From Hemibagrus wyckioides (Eukaryota > Chordata > Actinopteri > Siluriformes > Bagridae), in the NCBI RefSeq assembly GCF_019097595.1, contig NC_080734.1, forward strand, positions 15,549,892 to 15,613,891: a stretch of DNA of 64,000 nt. Reading direction: 5' to 3'. Of the stretch, positions 1-22,235 are shown in pieces. The notes beneath the pieces are model-generated. The model had not been told where the DNA came from and searched no databases. It saw only the letters and a program-made list of their open reading frames with translations. Within the stretch, counting starts at the first letter, position 1. Each line of letters opens with the position of its first letter. The position numbers were made by a program, and so were the translations under genes.

Positions 1-171
1 TGCACATTATTTCACTGCAGAGTATGTCAAGTACCAGTTGACAGTCTGTCATTAATTTAATGTGGGGAATATTGGTATAAAAATAACATAAGAACTATTC
101 TATACAGTTTTAAGCCATGCAAACAGACATATAGTGGAATTTATATACCAGGTTATCATGATATTCCATTG

Positions 172-603
172 TAAGACCTAAAGTATGTGGACACCTGACC
201 ATCACACCCATCACTCTTCCCCCAACTGTTACCCCAAAGTTGAAAGCAAACAATTGTATAGAGCCTTTATTTATTCTGTAGCATTACAATTTCACTACAT
301 TACAATGCCCCCTGTGCATAAAGCAAGCTCCATGAAAACATGTTTTGCCAAGTGTGATGTACAAGAACCTTACAGTCCTGACCTCAACCCAACTGAACAT
401 ATTTGGGATAAACTGGAACACAGACTGAACCCCAGATCTTCTCACTCGACGTTAGAATCCCAAATCTAGTGGAAAGCCTTCCCAGAAAGAGTGAAGGATA
501 TCATGAAAGCAAAGAGGGATTAACGCTGGAATGAGATGTTCAACAAACACATATGGGTGTGATGGTCAGGTGTGAAGGTCACAAACCTTTGGCCATATAG
601 TGT
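172..603 (+). mobile_element. Decayed Tc1-like DNA transposon, internally deleted
   Basis: The two ends are imperfect inverted repeats. The left end (about 172-213) and the right end (about 553-603) share the core ACACCTGACCATCACACCCA in opposite orientation. Between them, 353-450 encodes a piece that looks like the C-terminal end of a Tc1/mariner DDE transposase (SPDLNPTEHIWDKLEHRL; the last acidic residue would be the Glu of NPTEH). Most of the transposase is missing, so the copy cannot move on its own. The 94-residue open frame at 185-469 is transposon debris and not a host gene. Confidence 0.8.
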
Positions 604-1896
604 ATCTGGTAACCATGGATAAAAGGAAAAAATGATAGTAATAACGCAACAATTATGTATTAGTAACAAAACAAAACAAACAACACTAAATATTTGGATC
701 TAGTACAATTTGCTCAGGGGTCAACAACACCAGTCCTTGACCAGAAATACTTCCCTGTGTATGTATGTGTATGTGTGTGTGTGTGTGTGTGTATGTGTGT
801 AGTCTGTTAGGGGATTTCCACTGTGACAGCCAAGTGCCACCATCTAGTGGTGCCCACAGTTTGTGAAAATGAAACATTAGGAGTTGTTAAAAATAATATG
901 TGTGAAAGATTTGTACTACAATTACAATCAAATAAAAATAAATAAATTGTACGACTTAATACGGATCCATATGTTAGGCTTCATATGAAATCGTGAAATA
1001 AAAGCCGATTAATTTTTCTAAACAACCTAAAAGGTATTATGGAGAATGATTCGAAGTTTAAAGTCTCTCCAGAAAGCGTGTCCTTATCTGTAGGATCTGT
1101 AAAACACCTAAAGATCTCATTAACCGAGACATAATTTGTGTTCGGTCAGCTGGGTTAAATTTCCTGCCAGGAACAAAACCTTGGAGTCAGACACATCGAG
1201 CTCTTGCCAAGAAAGAAAGTCAGAGTTCCCCCTGTCATACTCTATAACTAATTTATATCAGATTTCTGTTGAGGTCTGATTACTATAAGGTTTCACTTTT
1301 GAAAGTGAAAGCCTTCAGTGATCAAAAATATCATGGCAATGTCAAGAACTACTCAGCTGAAGGAAGTGTCTTTCCCCTTTTATATAATAAACTCTAACAG
1401 TGTTTCAGAGACTATTAGTTTAAGATTTCCTGTTTGCCTTGTATAAAACTTAGTTGCAAGAACCACCTCCCCATAAATAAATAAATAAATAAATGAATGA
1501 ATGAATAATTTAATAAACAAACAAACAAACAAGAAAAAGATAAACAAACAAACAAACAAATAAATAAATGCTCATAATTCAATTAAATAATTTAATAAAA
1601 TAATATAATGCTCAAACTCTTTCTCTAACTATTTTCAGCTGTCTTATTTAGGATTTATATTTATTTATATGTATATTTGATCTATATTTAGGATTCTCTC
1701 TTTCTATTTGTTCCAGGATAAAGTGTTTAACAGACACACCCAACCAATCTTTCCCCAACCCTGCATAGGCTGCCACTTTATCTATAAGGAAGTTGAAGCT
1801 CTGTTACAGAAAGTGACGGCAATGACATGCAGCTGATCCACCCTGTTATGATCTGTCATGAATTATACTTTCAGTTAAGACCACACACTGTAGACG
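604..1896. other. Upstream intergenic region of the RNF138-like gene
   Basis: No coding potential was seen. The stretch holds a TG microsatellite (about 765-800), an AAAT/AAAC tetranucleotide tract (about 1474-1568) and the interferon-response-like palindrome listed separately. The transcription start was not identified. The sequence just before the start codon, roughly 1720-1896, is the best candidate for 5' UTR and core promoter. Confidence 0.5.
1291..1310. promoter_or_regulatory. Palindromic ISRE/IRF-like element
   Basis: TTTCACTTTTGAAAGTGAAA is an 18-of-20 palindrome. It contains the IRF core AANNGAAA on both strands: GAAAGTGAAAG on the plus strand and AAAAGTGAAACC on the minus strand. 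It lies about 590 bp upstream of the start codon of the RNF138-like gene. This fits interferon control, which is known for several antiviral RING ligases, but the assignment rests on motif match only. Confidence 0.45.
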
Positions 1897-2196
1897 ATGA
1901 GCAGCAGCATGGACGACGACTGCCCTGTGTGTCAGGGCCCTTTACAGAATCCTTCACAGCCGGTTCCTTGCTGTAAAAAAGTGTGAGTAAAAAGTTCAGA
2001 ACATTTGAATATACTGTAGACTGTATAGAGTGTTTAAAGAGATATGGGCTTTTTCTTCAGTATGGGGATAGCTGAGAGTAAAATGCAGAGTAAGACAATA
2101 AAGTCAACATTTAGATACTAATAATAATTTGTTGACAAAAGAATTGATGTGTCTTAAATACAACACTGTTTTATTTTCCTGGTAGGTTAGCACAGG

Positions 2197-2251
<55 letters not shown>

Positions 2252-2315
2252 GTGTCTCTCTCCCACTCTCTCTCTCTTTCTGTGTCTTCTTCTCTTTCTT
2301 TATTTATGTCTCTCT

Positions 2316-2393
<78 letters not shown>

Positions 2394-5300
2394 AAAAGTT
2401 ATATTAAAGGTCAAAACAATTACCATAAAAGATATAACACGCTCTGAACCTTTATGCAACAACTAGCGTTGAGTACATAACCTAACAAACGTAGACATAT
2501 TCAGTACTGCTGGATTTCAACAAATGTTTTCGTTGAAGCCTTTCGATGACAGTCAAACCAGCTCTTTTCTAAGCTTAAATTCTACATGAATACAGCATAA
2601 ATCATTGCTCTCATATTTTTTAGGTCAAATGACTTGAGTGAAATGGCGAAGCATAACTTCTTGGAAATGCTTGTAGCTATTCCTGGCAGCTGTGCAAAGT
2701 GAAAGAATTTTTCTGAGGGGAAATTTGTCAACCGTGTGACAAATAAACATGCTGACAGTGCCAACACCAGAGCGCTGTATTATTTAATTACTTAGTCATC
2801 ATTTATTATTATATTGTGGTGCAATAGAATTGAAATAAAAACAATATCTCATCTTATATCTTATATCTCATCTCTCTCTCTCTCTTTGCAGATTTTGTCA
2901 GTCTTGCCTAAGACAGGCAGTTTTAGCACGACCCAGGTGTCCATACTGCAGGAGCCCCATAAATGACACTGCCGCTCTTGCATTTAGGGTAAACCAAAAA
3001 AATTTTTATTAATAAATGATATAGATCGTCATCTAGACTGCTCCTTTATTAAAACATTTGACAAGTTGTTGCCAGGTTGTGCATTTAACAGTCCTCTGCT
3101 GTTTCCCTCAGTCTGCCGTATGTGTCTACGGACAGCCCGGTACCCGTGCTTCACTTCAGACAGCACGAACTGTTTCCCCCAATATACAGGCGTAAGTTCT
3201 GCGCACATTTTATGAACTCAGGATGCACAGGTGCAAAAAGTGTAATGAAACTATGTTTAAGTAAATGTTTGTGTACCAGTGGTCATCAAACTCTTTAACT
3301 CCTGCCCTTTCACTGGGGAGAATAGCTGACCAAATGAACACAGTATCAAAATTCCACAATAATTACAATGTATTACATATAGTACGTTAATAATGCAATA
3401 TTAACTCATCATATTATGTGCACTATGTTCTAGTTCCCTAGCGCCTATTTAGTATTTATTACATACTATTTATTGACCTGGAACTTGTTTTTTTTGGGAA
3501 GTTAAGATGACATTATTTTGTAACAGTAGCTGAAAGTAGAGGAACTAGGAGACCACCAGGAGTGGTGAATAATAGCTGAAATAACAGTAGTTGGAAGATC
3601 CAACAAGAAGAGACGGACATGGGCTTTTGTTTGTTTTGTTTTACTTTTACGGCATTTGTCAGACTTGTGCTTGTGTCCAGAGTGTCTTACATTTATCTCA
3701 TTTATATAAATGAGCAATTGAGGGTTAAGGGCCTTGCTCAACGGCTCAGCAGTAGCAAGATGGTGGTCCTGGGTTTCTCAAATTTCCGATCAGTAGTCTA
3801 ACGCCTTGACCACTGAGCTACCACTCCCACTTATTTTGTTTTTGCACTTTAAAAGTGAAAATGTGTAAAGTGAAAATGAAAATGTATGAGTCAAGAGTGT
3901 GTTATACATGAGTGCGTCTTAACGAAAGTCTAATGAAATGCCAATAATATGTAAGCACAAAGTGAGCCCAAAGCTTCCAAAATAGCACTGAAGTGAAATA
4001 ACAAAGTACAATTACAATTACACAAAGCACAATTACTCCAGCTCTGTCAGGATGAATAAATAACACGTGTTTGGTTACTACAAATATGAACTAGAAATTA
4101 TTATGCAGTGTTCATAGTAAAAAAACCCTCATAATAAATTCATATAGACTTAAAGATGTATATTATATATTACTTACAATAATTTGTTGTCCAACTACAG
4201 TCTCCTCGGCCTGCTTAATGCAAGTACCCGGGCTTCACAGGCAGCCAGCGCTCCAAATGTCAGTTCGCTAACTTCGAACGCTGACGTACAACCTGCTGGC
4301 CATTCTACTCTCAGACCTCATCCAGTTCCCAGACCACGGCGCCAAGTCAATATTCAAGCAGCTCCTGCTGCAGTGATCACCCCACCACCAAATCCAGTCA
4401 GCATCCCAGCAATCACCAGTCCTCCGCCAGTCATCCAGTTAGATGATCTTGATGACCTGTGAGTACACTTCATTATTTACATTATTCAACTTAGAGCTAA
4501 AACTTTATGTGTAAGGGTTTTTTTGTGCTGCACTAAGGGGTGATTTTCTTACAGAAACTGGGAGGATGTTCCAAATGATGAAATGGATACTGGATCTCTG
4601 GATACTGGGTAAATAGCTTCAGTGTCATGCAAGCACACACACACACACATACACACACACACACACACATACACACAAACACTTATACATATGTGGAGTT
4701 TGGACTATGTATATGAAACTCTAAACACGTTCTGACTCACCAGATTTCTTCTGAACATCTACAAAGTGCCATAGGCTTCCAAATCTCAGGAACTCTACAG
4801 GAGAGATGAACACCTCATTCTTCCAAAAGATGCTCTTGTGTTCAAGAGTGCTGTCTAACACATCAGTCCAAAATCTTCCATAGATTAAGATCTGAATTAG
4901 ACTGAGATCTGGTGACTGTCAGGATCACAGCATATAAATTAAGTTGTCTTTATTTGTCACATAGACATTGCTGCACAGTGAAATTCTTTCTTCACATGTC
5001 CCATCCTTGGGGGTTTGGGGTCATAGCGCAGGGTCAGAAATGATGCAGCACCCCTGGAGCAGGGAGGGTTGGGGGCCTTGCTCAAGGGCACAATAGTGGC
5101 AGCTTGGCAGTGCTGGGATTTAAACCCTGATCAAACAACTCAAAGCCTAAACTACTTGAGCTACCACTACCATATGATTTATTATCCAGTAAACTTCTAG
5201 TCAGGATAAAAGTTATTATTCAGAGTAGCTGTATTTATTTGTATCTAAGGTACAGGTATCAATCTCAATCTCAAGCCCTGTGCCTGTATTCACTCCCTTG

Positions 5301-6426
5301 ACTGTAGTATCTATTACTAACTATTTTCACAATGTGTCTGAATTCACACCGGACACATAAAACAAATCAACTCACATCTAAAACACATCCTGAAACACTG
5401 ATAACATGACTGACGACTATCAGAAATGTGCAGGTTTAACAAATATAAGATAAGTAAGAAAAGATAAGTTGCTAAGCAACGACAAGATAGATGACAATGA
5501 GTACATGAATATGTCCTTAACTGATATAATCCCATGTGAATGGACAATAGATAGAAAGTAGATATAAGGCCAGTATATCATATATAGCACCGTCAGCAGT
5601 AAGAAGGGTTGCATTTTTAATTGGCTGACCAGTTGGCTGAGAAGCAGGAAGTCTGAGCTTAGAATTCTGTTACCTTAAAACATTTGAGATAGAAAAGTAA
5701 GGGAAAAAACACAGATGCCCTCATGTTTAGCTTTTCTCATCAGCTCATCGGTATTGCTAGTCTGTGTATTGCTGATATTTTTTGCTTAAATTAGTCAACA
5801 TCCCCTGCAGCTAGTGGATGTTTTAGTCAAATTGACAAGTTCGTGCACACACTAATGTTTATTAAAAAACAATGACAATAAATCACCTAACAGAGCAAAC
5901 AATTGAATATTTTCCATTAAACATTTTACTTATAATCTTCCTGTTATTCAGGGCCACAGTTTTTGGTGTTATTTTATCAGTCCCTCCAGGATTTTGCAAT
6001 ATGAACACAAAATCAATTGAATTTCTCAAAATGACTACAAATTTGGTAGAAAATTAATAGACGGATCTTGTGGTTGAAGTTTCAACAATTCAAGTAGTTT
6101 TCTGCAAAAGAAAAAAGCACAAAAACGATGCATCAAAACCTGAATTTTGAAAAAATCTATAAATAAAATAAAACACAACTCCTGGGGGGACTTCATTATG
6201 GCCCTTTCTGTTCCTGAGGGCAAAGTTATCCTGGAAAAAAACAATCCCACTGAAATGAAAATTGTTTCATTATGGGATAGAGAATCAGACAGAAAAATCT
6301 TTGCAATTGAAGTGATGAAGTGAATTTCTTCCTTTAAGAGGATAAGTAGATTCTGACAATCAAAAATTCCCAGCATAAGAGTCCCTGTTTTTTCAGTATT
6401 TTAATTTGTGTCATAAATAATAACAT

Positions 6427-6489
<63 letters not shown>

Positions 6490-6617
6490 TCACAGATAAA
6501 GTCACATAAGTCAGTGATTTTTTCATGAATGTTTGTTGATATATATGGTAAGAGGGAGTCAAATGAAAATGACATAAATAATGTACAACATATTTAAAAC
6601 CAGAAGATTATTTTCCC

Positions 6618-6671
<54 letters not shown>

Positions 6672-7640
6672 TTTAGAACGATTTTAAGCAGAATAAAACC
6701 ATACAGCATAAAAGGCAGATAAATCAGAAAACAGTAAAAAATAAATAAATAAACAAATAAATAAATAAATAGATAATAATAATAATAATAATAATACCAT
6801 TTTACTACTGCGTTTCATTGGCTTACTGCATTTCATTGGCTTTGTACATTTGCACAATGACAATCAAGTTGAATTCTAATCTAATCTAATCTAATCTAAT
6901 CTAATCTAATCTAATCTAATCTAATCTAATCTAATCTAATCTAATCTAATTCATTCACTCTTTTTCTCCTAGATACATCACGAGAACATATAATTGTCCG
7001 TACTGTCAGATAGGCAACCTGGATGACCTGGAGCTGCGTGATCACTGCAACAACAACCATCTCTGTGACAGCAGACGAGTGGTCAGTACGCTTTAATAAT
7101 GCCTCTTAATCTAATGCAAGTGCTTTACATTACACTTGATAATGATCCTCAATGCCAGGACCTGTAAGATTACACCAGCACTAGTGTTGTAAAGATCTCA
7201 ACAAGTGACTGATGTGCCTCTGTGTATGTGTGTTCTCCCACGGCCTGTAGGTTTGCCCAGTGTGTGTGTCACTGCCGCATGGCAACCCGACTTACTGCAG
7301 CAGGGATTTCATCGGCCATCTCAACCTCCGCCACGGATACTACATTGCTGACATAACTGTAAGATCCATCCTACATACATTTATTAAAATAATAATAATA
7401 GTAATAATAATAATTATTATTATAAATATTATAATAGTAATATAATAGCATAATAATAATAATAATAATAATAATAATTAGTATTATTATTACTATTATT
7501 TATAAATACTATTATTAATAATAATAAAAACATGCATTTATAATAACTTTTTGTATTATTTTTTTCCTCAACAGAATGTCCACCAGAACGACTATGTTAA
7601 CTTGCAGGATGCCATAATGAGATCAATACAACAAACATAA
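1897..7640 (+). CDS. RNF138-like RING-type E3 ubiquitin ligase
   Basis: Eight coding exons: 1897-1982, 2892-2988, 3112-3191, 4201-4458, 4555-4608, 6973-7081, 7251-7358, 7575-7640. All introns are GT-AG and the phases join into 285 residues. Residues 9-48 form a RING (CPVC, CC, FCQSC, CPYC) in which the usual fourth ligand His is Lys28. Residues about 60-190 are a Ser/Pro/Ala-rich linker with an acidic end (LDDLDDL). Residues 200-255 carry two Cys/His zinc sites: C200, C203, H216, C217/H221 and C230, C233, H250, H255. VVCPVCVSLP is close to RNF138. The tail (about 266-285) resembles a ubiquitin-interacting helix. The family transfers ubiquitin in DNA repair and innate immunity. The middle C2HC finger of RNF138 is absent. 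The next gene is meprin beta, as in human 18q12. RNF125 or RNF114/RNF166 relatives are alternatives. Confidence 0.85.
2200..2391. repeat. (CT)n microsatellite, compound
   Basis: A long CT/TC dinucleotide tract, interrupted around 2262-2312, fills part of intron 1 of the RNF138-like gene. Confidence 0.95.
3640..3832 (-). mobile_element. tRNA-type SINE fragment, family B
   Basis: This intronic fragment contains the block GGGTTAAGGGCCTTGCTCAA and ends in GACCACTGAGCTACCACT, the reverse complement of a tRNA-like head. A related copy lies at 37765-37915; the two share the order of an ACATTTATCTCATTTATA-like start, the CTTGCTCAA block and the CACTRAGCTRC end. It accounts for the short open frames at 3502-3801. 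Confidence 0.6.
4720..4935 (-). mobile_element. Tc1-like transposon fossil
   Basis: The segment ACATCAGTCCAAAATCTTCC followed by GAGATCTGGTGACTG is typical of the reverse strand of old fish Tc1-like transposase genes. Only a short, frame-broken fragment is left, within intron 5 of the RNF138-like gene. The identification is from recalled pattern. Confidence 0.5.
4936..5176 (-). mobile_element. tRNA-derived SINE, family A
   Basis: Read on the minus strand it has a tRNA-like head (GGTAGCTCAAGTAGTTTAGG, an A-box-like stretch), a B-box-like region, GAGCAAGGCCCCCAACCCTC, and a tail with GTGACAAATAAAGACAA. Relatives occur at 20917-21150, 37365-37530, 42598-42810 and 63345-63540 in both orientations, which shows a dispersed family. 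Confidence 0.75.
6429..6671. repeat. Two (AAT)n microsatellites
   Basis: AAT triplet arrays occupy about 6429-6486 and 6620-6671 in intron 5 of the RNF138-like gene. A further AAATA/AAT-rich tract runs to about 6796. Confidence 0.95.
6874..6950. repeat. (CTAAT)n pentanucleotide array
   Basis: About 15 near-perfect copies of CTAAT end 22 bp before exon 6 of the RNF138-like gene (acceptor AG at 6971-6972). Only a short pyrimidine-rich tract separates array and acceptor. The repeat unit itself resembles a branch-point motif (CTAAT versus yUnAy). Confidence 0.95.
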
Positions 7641-8622
7641 ATGCCACATTTTTCCATTAACTCTTTTTACCAGAGGCTGGTTTTTGTTGTATTCATGTTC
7701 AGCATTGAATTTCTTTGTAATCTACAGTAGTGATTAATGGCTCATGTGAAAGTAGATGCTACAAGTGCTTCTTCATAAGCATCTAAAATCTGAAGGCGTT
7801 ATCTTCAACCACTAAAATTCTGTGTAAGGTAATCCAACAGAGAGGAAAAACAAGCCAACAGAGTCCTGACTCATTTTATTTTATAGCTTGTGGTGATAAA
7901 ATAATTCATTTGTTTACACTGATCACTGAAAATGATTTCCACTGAGCAGCATCAAAGGTGTATGGCAATATTACGTTGTTAAGAATGAACTGATATGTTT
8001 CTGAAGCTTGATGTCTGGATAAAGAAGACTTATTATAATTATCTAAGATTAATTCTAACACTAAATACCTTTTCAGAAAAATCCTTACTTGTAATGATTG
8101 CTTATTCTGTATTCGAATATTTGCTTATTCTAATTTATTCCTGGACTTGGCTGGATTTGTATTATATCACATGTATCATACAAATATAGTTAACGTTTGC
8201 ACCTTCAGCAGTAATCGCACTCCATAACTGATCTGTTGACTCCATAACTCCTTCCATGACCTGTGATTTTAAACGTGTCCAATAAAAGAGATTGACGCAC
8301 AAGTGTTTATTTGTCAGTGTGAAGCCTATCTGCACCACCACCAAAACACAAGCTTTATTAGATTTTAGATATGATTTACTGTCATCAGAAATCAGCCTGG
8401 ATATTAAATATAATCTGGTGGAAGATCTACCTTTTTTGTAATGAGATAAACGTTATATGACCTTATTAATAGTCTCATTTACAGCAGCAGCATTGATTTG
8501 ACGTCTTATCAGTTCAGCTTCCTTATCACAGCCAACACAGCATTTTCTCTCCCTTTTATGTATTTGTACATAAATACATACGTATGCAGAGTGCATAAGT
8601 GCAGCACACACACACACACACA

Positions 8623-8660
<38 letters not shown>

Positions 8661-8683
8661 AACACACAGCAGCAGCACCGACT
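7641..8683. other. 3' UTR of the RNF138-like gene and intergenic spacer to mep1b
   Basis: An AATAAA signal at 8281-8286 is the clearest candidate polyadenylation signal for the RNF138-like transcript. A compound CA microsatellite covers about 8605-8658, directly before the mep1b start codon, and probably lies in its promoter or 5' UTR. Open frames here are repeat shadows. Confidence 0.5.
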
Positions 8684-15247
<6,564 letters not shown>

Positions 15248-15402
15248 CCCCAAAGGCTGTAAGTGACCAAATATGACTTTCAAAAAAGCTTAGAGAACTT
15301 AATTTTTGGTGTTAACTCTCACTTTTATTTGCAGAATTTCTCTAGCTAGCAGAGTGGCACACTCGATGGTGGAAAAGTCATGACATCTAAAAGATATCCA
15401 TA

Positions 15403-15550
15403 AATAAAAGATAAAAGAATTCATAAATTAGTTGCAAGAGTTGTTTTGTTCATTAAAACAATCCTGTAACCAGAATTCTAAACTGAATTGCTTTTCAGCA
15501 GTCAAAAAAAAGAAAGAAAAACCCCTTCACAAGTGCTTAAACTATTTATT
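15403..15550. other. Convergent polyadenylation signals of mep1b and mcm3
   Basis: AATAAA at 15403-15408 (+) lies about 155 bp after the mep1b stop codon. TTTATT at 15545-15550, which is AATAAA on the minus strand, lies about 90 bp after the mcm3 stop codon. The two genes end tail-to-tail. Because cleavage occurs 10-30 bp beyond each signal, the two 3' UTRs should come very close but need not overlap. Confidence 0.65.
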
Positions 15551-15639
15551 AAATTACAAACAGTGAACACTACAGACATCAATACATAAGGATATACAAC
15601 ATCACAATCATGTCCAGAGACCATTGTAGTCCTAGCTTA

Positions 15640-20293
<4,654 letters not shown>

Positions 20294-20916
20294 TTTTTCA
20301 CAATACTACACCTCTGAAACAGTAAAAACCTTCAGCTTAGTACTAGTCCATTAACAGCAGCTTTAAATTTAATGGCAGACATAAGTTCCTAAATGCTACT
20401 AAAAGTCATATATAAACACACAACAAGAATACTTACAGAAGTGCAACTCACACAAAAAACCACTTCTTTACTACCCCCCAAAAAAAAGAGAAATAATTTT
20501 TTAGACTGCAGGAAATGCTGGAGTTTGCAGGTCTGGGAACCAATTACCTGGCTAATTAGGCTAATTAACTGGGAATGGGCAAAAATACAAACCAGTTCCA
20601 AGTGACAGCAAAGTCTATACCTATATGATATGTATGGAGGAATTTCTTTTTTCCCTGAGAAAACTGAAAGCACATGTATCCAAGACTAATATTTATTTAA
20701 AGTCTTGCTTTGGTTTGTGGTATTGCTGCAATGCTTCAGGCAACAGACTTCACATATATCATAGATTGTTTTGTTGTTTAGTGGAATGTTAATACTTGTA
20801 TTCATCCAATCTTGTATCTTTCCTAGCATGAAAAGGATTATTAATAGTTAACCTCAGGATTGATATAGATTGGTATTGCAACATCAGCCATAATACTAAT
20901 GTAATGCCAATTGGTG

Positions 20917-21150
20917 GTGGTGGTAGCTCAAGTGGTTAGGGCTCTGGGTTGTTAATTGGAAGATTGGGGTTCAAGCCCCAGCACCACTAAACTGCCACTG
21001 TTAGGCCCTTGAGCAAGGCCCCCCTATCTCACCCTGCTCCAGGGGTGCAACATCATGGCTGACCCTGTGCTCTGACCCCAACCTCCAAGGATGGAATATG
21101 TGAAGAACGTGCATTAATGTATATGTGACATATAAAGGCTACTTAACTTA
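20917..21150 (+). mobile_element. tRNA-derived SINE, family A
   Basis: It has an A-box-like head (TAGCTCAAGTGGTTAGGGCT), a B-box (GGGGTTCAAGCCCC), the block CTTGAGCAAGGCCC, and a tail near ATATGTGACATATAAAGG. It is the best-preserved full-length member in the window together with 63345-63540. Confidence 0.8.
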
Positions 21151-21694
21151 ATCTATAATCACACATACGCTTGGGTTAACGTAGCCAATCCACCCACTGA
21201 CATACTGAGGTAGACAAAGTACTAGGGTATTGTTGAGGTGAAAGCAAGTATTGTGATCTGATCTGATTTTATGGTCACTATGGTGATATTTACCAAACTC
21301 TAGATGGCTTTTGGCAGTGAGAAGCCATCAGAGTAGGCATAATGAAATTTTGAGATTTGTTTGCTGCTGTGATTTGGACATGCTCGGATATAAATGACCT
21401 TATTTCTTCCTTCACAACATTCCTATCACCTCAGCAACTGCTTTCCTTTCCCAGCTATGCTCCTCTCACCAGGGAAGAGAAAGGGCACTTATTGGGAATT
21501 TACAACACAGCAAGCACAAAGGCATCACAAACCCCGTAACTTCACCGAACTTCTTTAAAGCAGTTTAGAGAGTGTTCACGTTTTCAAATGACTGATATAT
21601 TGTGAGCTAAACACTGCTATTTAACATCATCTCCTAAAATCCTAAAATGTATATATAACCTATATACTTTCTGCATGAGTTTATACTATCCACA

Positions 21695-21800
21695 CCACCT
21701 GAGCTCCGCCCCTTTTCACAGGTGTGAATCTCAGCACGTGACCGAGACTTAGAGGCGGTGTCGGGGTTTCACGGAAGGCGGCTAAACAAAATACCTCTGT
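21695..21800. promoter_or_regulatory. GC-richer promoter-like segment between mcm3 and MARVEL gene
   Basis: In otherwise AT-rich DNA this block has a GC box (CTCCGCCCC), an E-box (CACGTG in CAGCACGTGACC) and several CpGs (GAGGCGGTGTCGGGG, AAGGCGGC). Further on, near 22150, TTTTCGCG resembles an E2F site. It could drive the MARVEL gene, mcm3 or both; no direct evidence decides this. Confidence 0.35.
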
Positions 21801-22235
21801 ACTTCGAGCATAAACATCGAGTTTTTGGATTCTAACACGAAACAAATGACCAGATCATCATCATCATCATCATCATCATAGCTAGTACGTTTGTACATTC
21901 CTGCACCTGTTCAACTGCAGCATTCTAGGTATTTTCTGTAAAGATTGAACCGATATGAAACACGGAGCTAAATAAAAAGCTCTTGGATTCAAAGTGTTTC
22001 CTGTAGATTATTTTATTTTGAGTAAATAATTCTTAAATAAATAAAGATAGTTATATAAACCGCTGTTATCTGTTGGTTTAAGCGTAAACAGGTTATAATA
22101 TATATTTTTAAACAATATTTTTTGCAACTTCGCTTTTCGTCTTTCTTTCGTCCTGATTGTCTTTTCGCGTTAAAATGAAATGTTTTATTCCCAAGAGAAG
22201 CATGAATGTTTATTATTTCCTGCTGGGTTTTAGCC

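Larger units (their letters stand above)
20294..22235. other. Spacer between divergent mcm3 and MARVEL-domain gene
   Basis: This 1.9-kb stretch must hold the promoters of both genes. On the minus strand, GTTTCAG at 20314-20320 just before the mcm3 start codon looks like an acceptor, so mcm3 may have an upstream non-coding exon (inference). A SINE (20917-21150) and an ATC triplet array (about 21854-21880) interrupt it. The open frames at 20389-20673 and 21357-21539 look like chance. Confidence 0.5.

Noticed and set aside
185..469. 94-residue protein as a host gene
   Set aside because: It lies between inverted ends and carries a Tc1 transposase motif; it is a transposon relic.
3838..3900. GAAAATGAAAATG run as a second ISRE
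   Set aside because: It lies in an intron in a generally A-rich, loosely repeated AAAGTGAAAATG stretch, which is too unspecific.
6035..6376. 113-residue minus-strand open frame in an intron of the RNF138-like gene
   Set aside because: No recognisable domain and AT-rich composition; it lies wholly inside a supported intron.
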